From Inonotus obliquus (lineage: Eukaryota; Basidiomycota; Agaricomycetes; Hymenochaetales; Hymenochaetaceae): a stretch of DNA of 64,000 nucleotides. Shown here one piece after another: positions 10,686-21,789 of the stretch; positions within the stretch are counted from its first letter, which is position 1; each line of letters opens with the position of its first letter. The position numbers were made by a program, and so were the translations under genes. The DNA lies in assembly GCA_032164295.1 (NCBI GenBank), contig JAJHTX010000010.1, positions 1,860,001 to 1,924,000 on the forward strand. The letters run 5' to 3'. The notes beneath the pieces are model-generated. The model saw only the letters and a list, made by a program, of their open reading frames with translations, was not told the origin of the DNA and searched no databases.

Positions 10686-13600
10686 TGTCATTCTCTGCCT
10701 GAGGAGTTCTCTTCCTTCAGATCTGCTATCCTCCTCAAGCCTGACTTTGGCTGGGAGGCACTCAGATCATTCTTCATCCTTGAAGATAACAACAGGAGGG
10801 GTGTAGAACCAGAGTGTGCATACTCTGCATTCACAAGCACATGTCCACTTGACTTTACTCTGTGGCACAGGAGGTTTGCACGCCTCAACCACAGTGATGT
10901 GAAGCTGTTGCACAAGGATCAGATGGTGAAGGGAATGGTGATCAAGGTCACAACTGCTCCAGATCACATATGTGAGCCATACATTGCAGGCAAGCAGCAT
11001 AGGGCCAATGTCTCCAGACTTACATCTCATACAGCAACTGCTCCACTTCAACTGATGACTCCAGCCGCTTCTGGACTGTCTTTCTACTCAGAAAGAAGAG
11101 TGATGCATTTGCTGTGTTCAAGCAACTCAAGACATTTGCTGAGAATCAGCTTGGTGCAAAAAATCAAAGCTACTAGAGATGACAAGGGAGGAGAGTACAT
11201 GTCCTCAGAGTGGGAGCAGTTCTGCCAGTGAGCAGGCATTCACAGACAGCACACCATCAGAGATTTTCCTCACCAGAATGGAGTTTCAAAGAGGGCCAAC
11301 AGGACACTTGCAGAGAGAATCACCACAATGCTCAATGAGGCATGTCTGCCTCCCAGCTTCTGGCGGGATGCAGTGGCAGCATTTGTGCATGTGCACAATT
11401 GCTCTCCCACTTCAGCTATAGATGGCAAGACCCCCTATGAGGCCTGGTACAAGTTCAAACCAGATGTGTCTCATTTGAGAGTATTTGGGTGCACCTCCTA
11501 TGTACATGTGAAGAAGAATCAGAGTAGGCCATTTGTAGTCTCACACTCAGAAGTGTGTCTTTCTTAGTTATCTTTCTAACTACAAAGGCTGGCCATTTTG
11601 GAATCCAACTTACCAGAAAGGAGATCATCAGTGACTCTGCTCAGTTTGATGAGAGAGTGTTCTCTGGTACATTCAGAACCTCTGTTAACTTGAGAGTGCT
11701 CTCACTCCTGAGGCAAAAGATCATCCAGAGCAAGAGGGAGTTGATGATGAGTTGGATGTCCTACCACCTCTTTTGCCAACTGCACCTGTTCCACCTGCAC
11801 CCCCATCTCCTGCACAATCACCTTCTCCACCACCTGCTGCACAATCACCTCTATCACCCACCAGACCACAGCCTACTCAGCACACTCAACAGCCTCACAA
11901 TGCACCTGCACCTTCAAGTTCCTCACAGAGTTATTCACAGTCCAATTTACCAACTGGAGACCCAAACGAAGACCATTCACTGGTGGTTGTGACAGGTACA
12001 CCAATCCTCTCATGCACTATCCTGGGAGGAGACTGCCTAGACCATCTGTGCCAGTTATACAGCCAGTGTCAACTCCAGGGCCAGAGCCTGAGATAATGCA
12101 TCAGCCAGATGAAGATGTGCACATGGACAGTGATTCTTCTGATGAGCTGGATGTGATGTCTGAGGAGGAGCTGCAAGCTGAAGCACTTATGTTCTCTGCT
12201 CTAATGGACTTTGGAGCCAATGCAGGCCTGGACCAGAGATGTGTACATTCCATTTGAGGATGCCCTTGACTATGTCTTCCAATCTACCAACAAGTTTGAG
12301 CAAGTGTTCTCTGTACAAGCCAGACAGCAGTATAGATCTGAGCTATATCAGTGGAAGGACATCAAGGGCAGACTCGATGTACATCTCCGGGAAGAAGCTG
12401 CAATGCAGGAGTTTGTCAGTCTCATTGAGAATGGCACAATTCAGCCTGTAAGACTTTCTGCTGGCAGAAAACCAACTGGCTGCAGATGGGTGTTCAAGCT
12501 GAAGAGAAAGGCAGATGGCTCAGTGGACAGATATAAGGTCAGACTAGTTGCAAAGGGCTACTCTCCTGGATTGGAGTTCTCTCAAGTGTTTGCCCCTACA
12601 GCCAAGTAGGCAGCATTAAGAGCCATCCTTGCACTTGCTGCACTTGAGGACCTGGAGCTCTACAGTGTGGACATCTCCACTGCCCTCCTCAATGGTGATA
12701 TGGAGCATGATGTGTACATGCAGCAGCCTGAGGGGTTTAAAGAGTACTTTGGTCCTGGCTTTGTTCTCAAGCTTGTCAAGTCTATCTGTGGACTAAAGCA
12801 AGTTGGCAGACAGTGGCACAAGAAGCTTGACACTGTTCTGCAGGACATGGGCTTCACACTGGTGCACTGTGACTACAGCATATGGGTCTACAGGAAGGAG
12901 GATGTCAGAATCATCATTCTTGTCTATATTGATGACATGACCATTTCTGCAAAGTTAAAGGAGCAGTACCAGTTTGTGAGAGATGAGCTGGCCAAACACT
13001 TCAAACTGCATGATCTGGGTCATACATTCTTCCTACTTGGTGTGCACATTGAGAGAGACAGAAGCAAGCATTCCTTATTCCTCTCACAGAAACAATACAT
13101 TGGATGTGCTTAAGAGATTTGAGATGTCTGACTGCAGTCCTGTGAAGACCCCCATTGATGAGCATCACAAGCTCAGCAAGGCAATGGCTCCTCAGACAGA
13201 GCAGGAGACAGCCTACATGCAGACTGTGCCATACAAGCAACTGGTTGGTGCACTCATGTATCTAGCTGTGGCCACTAGGCCAGACATTGCTTATGCTGTG
13301 GGGGTTCTGGCAAGGTTCTCCTTCAATCCTGGTGTTGCACACTGAAGGCTGCAAAGCATCTGTGCAGATATCTGCAAGGGACAAAGGACTACAAGCTTAC
13401 CTATGCTCCAGATCCTTCCTCCTCTGAGCTGTTCACTACCTACTGTGATGCAAACTATGGTGGCAATCAGGACAATAAGAGATCTACTAGTAGGATGGTG
13501 ATCAAGATGGGAACTGGTGCAATCAGCTGTGCTAGCAAGTTACAGCCTTTTGTGACTCTATCCACCACTGAAGCAGAATGCATTGCTGCAGTCAGTGCAT

Positions 13601-13890
13601 GTCAGGAGATCATGTGGCTAAGGAATCTGTTCACAGAGTTTAGTTATAGCTTTGATGCACCCTCCTCCTTGTAGATAGATAACCAGTCTGCCCTATCTGT
13701 TGCCCAGAATCCAGAGCACTATGGGAGGATGAAGCATCTGGACCTGAGGTTCTATTGGCTAAGAGATGTTGTTGAGGCCAGTCATGTCAAAGTGGACTTA
13801 TATATGCCCACTAAGACTGCAGACATTCTCACCAAGGCCTTAGGATGTGTCAAAGTGCAGCAGATGGTTGGACTTCTTGGACTTTCATAG
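10191..13890 (+). pseudogene. Copia gag-pol polyprotein, multiply broken
   Basis: The frame opens MSDSAGADSQSAF at 10191 and meets a TGA about 37 codons later, a TAA in ctattaaaac, and frameshifts. Recognisable parts: gag about 10,250-10,800; GAG-pre-integrase LWHRRFARLNH about 10,860; integrase core with DKGGEYMSSEW and [12 protein letters not shown] about 11,170-11,330; RT about 12,380-13,110 with DISTALLNGDM and the active-site YIDDM at about 12,930; RNase H TYCDANYGGN and STTEAECIA about 13,440-13,600. Gag runs almost directly into GAG-pre-integrase, so the CCHC zinc knuckle and the DSG protease are missing, an internal deletion. A TAG interrupts RT at 12,607. It cannot be functional. Confidence 0.85.
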
Positions 13891-13921
13891 TTAAAGAGAG
13901 ATGTGTCAGATCAGGGGAGAG

Positions 13922-14103
13922 TGTTGGAATTATGATTCTAACACATTCTTCTTATTTATTAACACATATGCACACTTGTGCATCTTATAGTCATTTGTGT
14001 TTTATTCTGTTTCTCTTTTATTTCTGTTGTGTGATGACTTTTGGTCACAATCTTGTGCTCATCCACTGCATACTGTGTGGTTATGTTGCTGCTGCTCACA
14101 AGA
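13922..14103 (+). repeat. Copia 3' LTR, truncated
   Basis: Begins TGTTGGAATTATGATTC after the polypurine tract and matches the 5' LTR around the cttgtgctcat segment. It breaks at ctgctgctcaca, exactly where the inverted gag copy begins. Confidence 0.75.
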
Positions 14104-14939
14104 ATAGCATATGCAAGCTCTTTCTCAAACTTCTCTAAAGTAAGAGATCTGCTTTGCAAGTGTTCTTGACATCATGCAATGCCCTTTCAACTCTGGAGGT
14201 GAGCTGCTTAAGTGACTCATTCTCTTTCTTCTGAACAGACAGGAAGGAGTGGTAGGCCAGATAGCACACAGTAAGGTTGTTCTGTTCATGCAGCTTCTTG
14301 AGTGCACTCCACATCTTGCTAGGGTTCAAGATGAACAGTTCTCCCTAACAAGAATCTGCATGCTCTGGTCTATGTTTTAATAGATGAGACCAGCTGCACA
14401 CTCAGCCTCCACCTGCCATGTAGCTAGTCCAGGCTTGTTCTTCTCATCAGGTTCCTCCTTCTCTTGACCACTCACAAGCCGTCATAGCATCTTGGTCTGC
14501 AGGAGGGCCTGCATGTCAAACTTCCGAGTTGCACAGTTGAATGTGTCCAGCTTTGCAAATGCTGATTGAGAGTCAGCACCTGCAGAGTCAGACATGGTGC
14601 TTGGTAGAGAGGTAATTGGTGTGTGTGTAAGCTAGTATGCAAAGCAGAAATGTGATCGGATGAGAGAGAGGCAAGGTATGAGCAAAATTAAATTATGGAT
14701 GGATTGGCTACTTATTCAGATACAGTCAGTGGTAGCTACAGAGCACCCTGTATTGTGAAGTATACACAGGTTCACCATAAGACAGTGCTGGTTTGTTGGA
14801 CTGCTAAGTCCCCACAAGCACTGCTGACTCAGAGAGGCCCTAGACCAGAAAACTAAGGCCAGGCAGGCAAGCTCTAAAGTCTGTAGAATTTCCTGATCTA
14901 ACAGCAACAATTAAATGTATAGGCTGCACTAACTGTAGA
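14103..14939 (-). repeat. Right arm of the inverted Copia duplication
   Basis: Reverse-complement copy of 9857-10685. Homology stops sharply inside gag at the left (14,103) and falls to a weak match outside 14,939, where the LTR-derived flank (about 14,940-14,995) shares only the FVICYCSLQL-encoding stretch. The two arms flank the Copia pol region and could form a very long snap-back structure. Confidence 0.9.
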
Positions 14940-15049
14940 GAACAGTAACAAATAACAAAAATAAATGTAACAATGAGACAGACAGAAGAATAGATAGATG
15001 GATAGATGTGAGAGTTGGTAAGTACCTTGGGTGTAGTGGCACAAGCTAG

Positions 15050-15394
15050 TGTCTTACCCCACTTTGCTCTACCAGACTCCACTCTGCTCTATTAAACCTT
15101 GTTGCACCTTATGCTACTTGAAAAAGGTCTCTCTGACTCTAATTTGCCCTTTTAGTATTCTCCCCCATTCCTTTGACCTGGCTCCCAAGCTTAATCTCTT
15201 GTACTCTTAGTGCAATACAGGTTTGATCTCTCAACTTGACTTAATGCCAGTTGACTGTACTCTTAGTGCAATACAGCTACTGGTCTCTCAACCTGACTCT
15301 TAGCCTTCAGGCTGCCTAAACCTCTCTAAACTCTGACTCAACCTTCTAAGACAAAAATCATTAGTGGTTGAGTAAAACCAGTATTGTCTAAACA
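15050..15394 (+). repeat. Gypsy solo-LTR fragment (same family as 20,404-20,965)
   Basis: Matches the 3' two-thirds of the solo LTR at 20,404, from the ccactttgct segment to the end (gtattgtctaaaca for cctgtgttgccttaaca). The 5' part is missing. It carries an extra local duplication: tgtactcttagtgcaatac occurs near 15,200 and again near 15,256. Confidence 0.75.
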
Positions 15395-16740
15395 TCTCTT
15401 TTTGAAGCATGTTATTAAACAAGCTAGAGAAATAGCTAGAACCAATGTTGTTTATTTCAGTAGCTTATTACTATTGCTGTTGCATCTATGACTCAGAACA
15501 GGCTCTCTTTAAAGCCTTTCAGGATCTCTATAAATATCTCAGTATGTCTCTACTTCTATGCAGGATCTTTGATTGAGATAGCAGCTGGTGTAAGAGTAGC
15601 TATTGCTGCTGCTGTTGATATTGCAGCTGGTCACAGTGTCACTAAACTATGAGCTCTTTTCTATAAGGCCAGCTTACACCTCTGTCTTCACAAGATAGCT
15701 CAGAGACAGCAGAACTTGCTTGACAATTCTAAGTACTACTTCTCTCAACTTATGCACCTATGATACACTATCAGATTCAACACTCACATATCACCCAGAT
15801 ACTGAGATTGACCTGTCTTGGACTCAATCAGGTTGAAGCTAAACAATAAAGTTAGCTTGGTGGTCTGAGATGGAGAGTATAAGGACTGCTACTACTGTTA
15901 GTGCAACTTTAGTATGTGACTGAAAACAATTATAATTTAAAAACCAGAGAGATAAAGGGAACTATCTGCTATGCTCAGTATCAAGCCTATAGATGTCTTA
16001 TATCATGTCTAGACCTTTGCTAACCAACTCAACTAATACCGATTAGATCTGGCTCAATCTCTACTTGAGAAAAACTTAGGAAGTAATTTAAAAGATTACT
16101 GAAGATCTCTAAGACACCTAAAACCTGTATCGGATCTTTTAAGACTATCTGACTGTATCAATTGATGTTTAAAAACTTAAATATGCCTTGTTTGACTACA
16201 GTCTGACTTGAAATTGTGATTTTAGATCATCATTTGCACCAAACATGTCAAGATATGTTTACTTTAATCATCGTGTTTAAGAGATTTCTGAATTAGGTCA
16301 ATCCAGCTCATGTTATTCAATATAATAAATCTGAGAATGCATAAGATAGTAGATCTTATCAATAGGCTTAAGAGAACATCTCTTAATAGCAAAAATCAGA
16401 CTGTATAGCAGACTCAGGCTAGATTAGGCTACCATATCTAGAATAATCATGTAGATTGTGCATAATAATTAATATAATATTTGAATTTCTATATATAGGG
16501 TATGCACAATACAAGGACAAATAGCATGCCAAAATAGATTGACATAAAGGAAAGTGATTGTGTTAGAGTATATAACTTATTTTCACCACTCACTACAAGT
16601 ATTACTTCACTTCTTAAGCACTCTAGCACATTGCCAATATGCCCTTCATTGTATCTTAGAATTTGAAACGTACACAACCGACTGCCTATGTCACTTCCAG
16701 CAGATCTATAGAATGTCTTGAGACCTGTTCTTTGCTATCT
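15395..16740. other. AT-rich stretch with nothing recognised
   Basis: No convincing gene, LTR terminus or inverted repeat was found. Frames are short and without family resemblance. Confidence 0.5.
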
Positions 16741-16759
16741 TTGTTTTCATAGCCTACCA

Positions 16760-18200
16760 TGTCTTTGCCACCACCACCTCCACAAAACCATAACTTTGAT
16801 GTTCTGTGTTCTTTGAATGCAAAAATATATGAATTGGAGAAGCAGACAATAGAGGAAAAATATAAGAGAGAGGAGAGGGATAAACAGATAGCTCACTAAG
16901 GTCAAGGACCATCTTGGGGAAATAGAGGAGAACTCAAGCGCAGATACAGACAATGAAGATGATGGAGACTTGTGACCAAAGAAGAGGAAGAGGAAGGTCA
17001 GCAGGAAGTCAACCTGTCATTTGGTCCTTACAAGAAAGACAGAAACACTTAACAGCAACGAAAAAGGAAGCTAAAAAAACTTACAGGTAAGTCATTTGAC
17101 AGGCTCTTATAGAAGGATGCACACTTACCTATAAATCAAGGCTTCAGTGAGACACAAGTTATGTCAACAATCCAGCATCACAAAATCATTCAAGTTTTAG
17201 AAAATACCTAGACCTGAAGAAGCTGGTCAACATATAAAAAAACAGCAAGATATACTTTATACCAGATTTCTCCAAACCAGTTATCTCACCAACAAACTTT
17301 ACGTTGATCAAGCAGGTTGTTAATATCGTTGACAATGAGGTAGTGGTAAGTAAAATAATTAATAAAGTGAGTATTTGCACTAAATTAAACTTATGGTTTA
17401 AATATATGTGCATCTGAGAACTTCTCTAAGGAGGAGAAGAGACAGACATCTAGAGACAACAGGAATAGACATTGTCAACGAAGTGTTCTGGTGCGAAAAG
17501 ACTATATACTTGCTCAAACTGCTCTCTTACAAGGTACTTTTTGTTTTTTGAACTTCCCTGTAGCTTAAGAAAGATCAAGAGAAGGTGTGCAATGTCTACT
17601 ATGACAAGCACAGCGCCAATCCAAGATGTGTTCTGGACACCGACTGAATGTCTGAGTATATCAGTTTGCTCAATTCAGGCACAGAATCTGCTAAAGAAAG
17701 GTTCAAGTCGAATTTGCAGCAGGAAGCAAGGCTCACCACATCTCAGATAAGAAGAGAGGTGCTAGTATAGAAGAAGATAACAAAACTCTTTTAATCTGAT
17801 GAGATGAGCACTATCGTTCAATCATGAATCAAACAACGGACTTACAAATCTCTATTCTTCTTATTTATTTGTACTTACAAATAATTAGTTGAATGTCATC
17901 TACCAAGAGCTCAATGAGCTGCATAATTCAACACTTGCGACCTCAAATAGAGTATGCCTATCTGTGGTGCACATTTTTTGAGACTATGTATCTACGAATA
18001 TACCACCTACTAAAGAATACTCATTTATGGTCACCGAAAGTTGATTTGAAGATCATATCAGGAGTACTAATAGGGCATTCCAGCTTAGAACCTATTATAT
18101 TGATCCTATTGGCTTTAGCGTATGGAAGGGCAAAATCAAAAACTAAGATGACATACAGAATAAAGACCTGTTCGACAAGAGTCTTGCTTATTCGCCGGTA
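16760..18200 (+). pseudogene. Decayed hypothetical gene relic
   Basis: A start MSLPPPPPQNHNFDV at 16,760 opens a charged, possibly coiled-coil segment (ELEKQTIEEKYKREE), soon stopped. Further pieces follow at 17,070-17,140, 17,420-17,750 (KERFKSNLQQEARLTTSQIRRE) and 17,960-18,200. Order and strand agree, but many stops interrupt them. The family is not recognised. It may be another transposon-associated protein like the 2,230-4,260 relic. Confidence 0.3.
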
Positions 18201-18433
18201 GGGTTCTCATTTCTATAAGATGTTGGAAGTTGAAAAAGGAATAGCGGCTCTCTGAGAATGATTAGACATGATTTCTTGAACATGCTGGATGACTTGTACC
18301 CTTTGAACACAATATTTATTTGTGGCAGATGGACTATGTAGTTCTCAATAGTAATTAGAAGCATAGACAACTGATAGATATAGACAATTATACTCATTAA
18401 TAACAATATGGACAACTTATAGACATAGATACA

Positions 18434-19855
18434 TGTTACAAAGAAATTCTATTAGGCAAATTGCAATTACTCAAGACTTCAACAGTCATTATCGCTTGGT
18501 CATCTTTTATTACTCATCCTTGCTGATTTAACTTAGCCCTTATTTATATTGCACATTGTGCATATTATTTTTCATTCACTTTGTATTCTCATTGAGGATT
18601 GGCAATCCATACAAAAAATTTGGCCATTCCCACGGTCTCGCTTAGCCCTCCAAGTGATCAACGGTCCTACAGATTCTGTTCCACCTGTAGATTCAACATT
18701 CGACACAGTGAAATAATTAACACAACACATTTATCACTTTTTAAATGTATCATAAAGGTGCATCTTATACTTAGAAAAGTAAATATCCTAAAAAATAAAA
18801 ATTTTGCCAAAAAACAATTAAGATATGCATAATTTTATGTCATATCTCAAAAACTAAGCAACTTCTTCAGAATTTTTTCTGAACAAAATGAAGAAATCAG
18901 GCTCAAAAATGTATGGGTACATAGAAACAGGTCAAAATTGGTGTATCTAAGAGGCTATTGAGAATATATGCATTGTTCACTGAAACTTTCTGCATTAACT
19001 AATTGAATTTTGGGTGTTTTCTATCATACTAATGTTATTTAACGTTAAAAAGTAGCATAAATACAATAACATAAGTTGTTTCGCAGTTTGATAGAGGAAG
19101 GGAGAGTGCTTAAAAATCAATAGTGCAATGTCACATGACCGCATAGAGTTCATGAGAGATTTGGTGAACCTGTTCCCAGAAGATGCATTTGTCTATGTTA
19201 GGCTCTGATAGTTTCTTAAATTGTTCTATCTTGAAGTATTTGTCCATATAGACCAGAGATTCAAGTACTTAAAGCTCAAAACTTCATGTATTTACTGATT
19301 AGTATAGGAATTGAGGATTTACATGACTCGCGGCAAGTGGGACACAAGAATTGACAAGGCTTACTATATTGAGATGTTATTCAAGCTCCGCTCAAAAAAA
19401 TCAGACTATGTAATATATGAGAGTTGCTAACCCCCATTCTTATGGTTCTATTATTTATCCTACATTGCGCTCACATAATCTTACACCACTTTGCTCCAGC
19501 AGACTCCACTCTACTTCACTGAAGCATATGTACTACTTTGTGTCAGACTGAAGAGAGTCTCTCTGACTCTAGTTTGCTCTTTCACCTTTTCTCCCAACTC
19601 CCTCTCCCACTTTACCTCTGGGTCTGTAGTCTATATAAACCCCGTGTATGAGGGATCTAACTCCCTAGCTTAACCTTTTGTACTCTCAGTGCAATACAGC
19701 TTCTGGTCTCTCAGCTTGACTTTTAGCCTCTAGGCTAGCTAGTCCCCTGAACTCTGACTTGACCTTCCAAGACAGGAAGTGTTCTTGTAAACTGAACCTC
19801 TGATTACATCATTGGTGGTTGAGTAAGACTAGTGTTGCCTTAACAATACATGTAC
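18434..19855 (+). mobile_element. Gypsy solo LTR with nested hAT-like insertion
   Basis: Begins TGTTACA and ends TTAACA; flanked by the 5-bp target duplication ATACA (18,429-18,433 and 19,856-19,860). Without the nested insert it aligns end to end with the solo LTR at 20,404-20,965. No internal Gypsy sequence remains, so it arose by LTR-LTR recombination. It contains a TATA-like tctatataaacc near 19,630. Confidence 0.9.
18593..19435. mobile_element. Non-autonomous hAT-like element inside a solo LTR
   Basis: Interrupts the LTR at a site that is continuous in the sister LTR (near 20,560). The flanks are ATTCTCAT and ATTCTTAT, an 8-bp target duplication with one mismatch. The ends form an imperfect TIR of the type TGRGGRTTRGCAA. 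Eight-bp duplications with short TIRs fit the hAT superfamily. The ~843-bp interior is AT-rich and lacks a transposase frame. Confidence 0.75.
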
Positions 19856-19860
19856 TTACC

Positions 19861-20398
19861 AGTAACAATGCAATAGGAAATTCTGTGCCTATCAGTCAAT
19901 GAAAGAGCTCTACATTCTTCTCATCACTAACAGGTTATCTAACAACCTTCAAAACATTGAGACACTTTATCTATTTGCACGTATTGTCATACCAGTTATA
20001 TCACCCATACATCCTGGAGGCACGTGAAAATCTGTACATTATTTTAATAGATGAGGGAAGATGAACTCTGTAAAGGCCAATGGTTGCCAGACGATCTCCC
20101 CTTTCTCATTATATCCTTTCTCTATAAGAGTATTCTCAGCCACACTATTGTCTCCTGCTCCAGGCCCTTTCTCATCTTTATCTTCATCTTCATCTTCATC
20201 TTGGGGCCTAACAGTTTCCACTTCTCCCATCATTAAAGAATGAGGCACATGTACCATAACACAACAGGCCTGAGACTTGACAAGGAATGGGAGGATGATT
20301 GAATGTGGGCCATCATCTATGAGGTACTTGTTGAACTCTCAAAACCTTACCTCAAGTTCTGGGCTGTAAATGTTTTGCATGAGTTTGGAACTAAAGTA
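19861..20398 (-). pseudogene. Short relic between two solo LTRs
   Basis: A minus-strand frame (20,039-20,257) reads MVHVPHSLMMGEVETV, then an acidic DEDEDEDKDEKGP run, ending at a stop. The acidic run comes from a (TCATCT)n-like microsatellite near 20,180-20,205. Family unknown; probably part of an older transposon gene. Confidence 0.25.
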
Positions 20399-20403
20399 GT
20401 TAC

Positions 20404-20965
20404 TGTTACAATAAAATTCTATAAGGCAAAACTGTGATTACTTAAGACTTCAACAGTCATCATTACTTGGTCATCTTTTATTACTCATCCTTGCTGATTC
20501 AACTCAGCCTTTATTTATATCGCACATTGCGCATACTATTTCTCTTTCACTTTGTGTTCTCATAGTTCTATTATTTATCCTACATTGCGCCCACATGATC
20601 TTACTCTACTTTTCTTCACCAGACTCTACTCCACTCCACTGAAGCTCATGTACCACTTTGCATGTACTGGTGGGAGTCTCCCTAACTCTGGTTTGCCCTC
20701 TCGCTTTTTTTCCCATCTCTCTCTCCCACTTTGTCTAAGGGCCTGTAGTCTATATAAACCCCATGTATAAGGGACCTGACTCCCCAGCTTGACCTCTTGT
20801 ACTCTCAGTGCAATACAGCTACTGGTCTCTCAACTTGACTTCAAGTCTTTCAGGCTAACTAAACCTTTGAACTCTGACTTGACCTTTCAAGACAGGAAGT
20901 GTCCTTATGAACTAGACCTCTAATTATATTATTGGTAGTTGAGTAAGACCTGTGTTGCCTTAACA
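20404..20965 (+). mobile_element. Gypsy solo LTR, 562 bp, with TSD GTTAC
   Basis: Begins TGTTACAATA and ends CCTTAACA. GTTAC occurs directly before (20,399-20,403) and after (20,966-20,970). TATA-like tctatataaacc lies near 20,750. It is the reference copy for the LTR at 18,434 and the fragment at 15,050. Confidence 0.93.
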
Positions 20966-20985
20966 GTTACCTTTTTTATATATAT

Positions 20986-21430
20986 TGTCACACTGTGATT
21001 CTGCCATTTTCGGCACCTCAAATCTCTCAAAATACAAACCTTGCCATATCTCCATGAAACCTTGACCGATTTGTGTTATCTAAGTTGCTAAATTCATATC
21101 TCAATTGTGCTGTCCAAAATGTAACAAACCTGAGCAAATTCGGTGAAGAATGGACCCCGAAATGGTGCAAAATGTTATTTTTTCATGCATTTGTCTTCCA
21201 CATTTTTTTCTGTACTCAATTCTGGGTCTGCAGCACTCATAACTGTCTCAGAGCCCTCAGATGGAATAACTGTAGATTTAGAGAGTGAATTTGAGGTGTA
21301 TTGTAAGCTGTGTATGCCAGTCTAGGTCATGCCTAAAATACAGAAATCCCCCCATTCTCTCTAAGCTCCTTATGCCTTAGCACAAGCCAACTGAGGCCAA
21401 ATTTATACATAGAAACTCACTCTAAGTGCC
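20986..21430 (+). repeat. Single arm of the long-inverted-repeat family
   Basis: Homologous to each arm of the element at 36,005-36,977 over about 400 bp (shared atctaagttgctaaattcat, tctgggtctgcagcac and the gaggccaaatt segment). Its outer end, TATTGTCACACTGTGA then GCCATTTTCGGCACCTCA, reappears in reverse complement at 50,371-50,427, so this terminus is shared by more than one element. Confidence 0.7.
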
Positions 21431-21789
21431 TTGGAAGAGGATTGAGTGCTTCTGAAGACAAAGCTACCAGGGAAGGAAGAAATATGTGCTAACAATAATT
21501 GAGACTCTGACAATGAGATGAGACATACATAGAGATAATCTGAATCAAGAAACAAATAGAGACTATCTGGTTTATTGAGCAGTGACTGTAGTGATAATGA
21601 ATCTGGATCTACTCTGAGAGCAAGACAAGAGAGGAGCAGATTATGGAGAAGTTACTAACACTCGAAATGGTGTTCACCCGAGTCTTATAGAGGTGGTTAC
21701 AAGCATCATCAATACTGCAGTCCTTGCCACTCATATATCAAAAATTATTGTCATTAGAAGGTGCACAGCAATAGTTTGTTCTCGAGAGA
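21431..21789. other. Spacer with a possible fragment of the 378-460 relic
   Basis: Around 21,590-21,660 the words ctgagagcaagacaagagaggagcag echo the reverse complement of the 395-430 stretch, so it may be another remnant of the transposon-associated gene at 1-1850. Nothing intact. Confidence 0.35.

Larger units (their letters stand above)
9300..14103 (+). mobile_element. Decayed Ty1/Copia retrotransposon
   Basis: Order gag, GAG-pre-integrase, integrase, RT, RNase H is that of Copia. The 3' LTR begins at 13922 with TGTTGGAATT straight after a polypurine tract (AGGGGAGAG, 13913-13921) and is cut off at 14103. A related sequence near 9325-9410 (cttgtgctcat, then ctgctgctcaca) marks the 5' LTR, which ends near 9857-9880. 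The 5' LTR start and the primer-binding site could not be placed. Right of 14103 lies an inverted copy of the leader and gag start. Confidence 0.85.

Noticed and set aside
11752..12096. Proline-rich 114-aa frame in Copia considered as a separate gene
   Set aside because: It is the low-complexity linker between integrase and reverse transcriptase normal for Copia pol.
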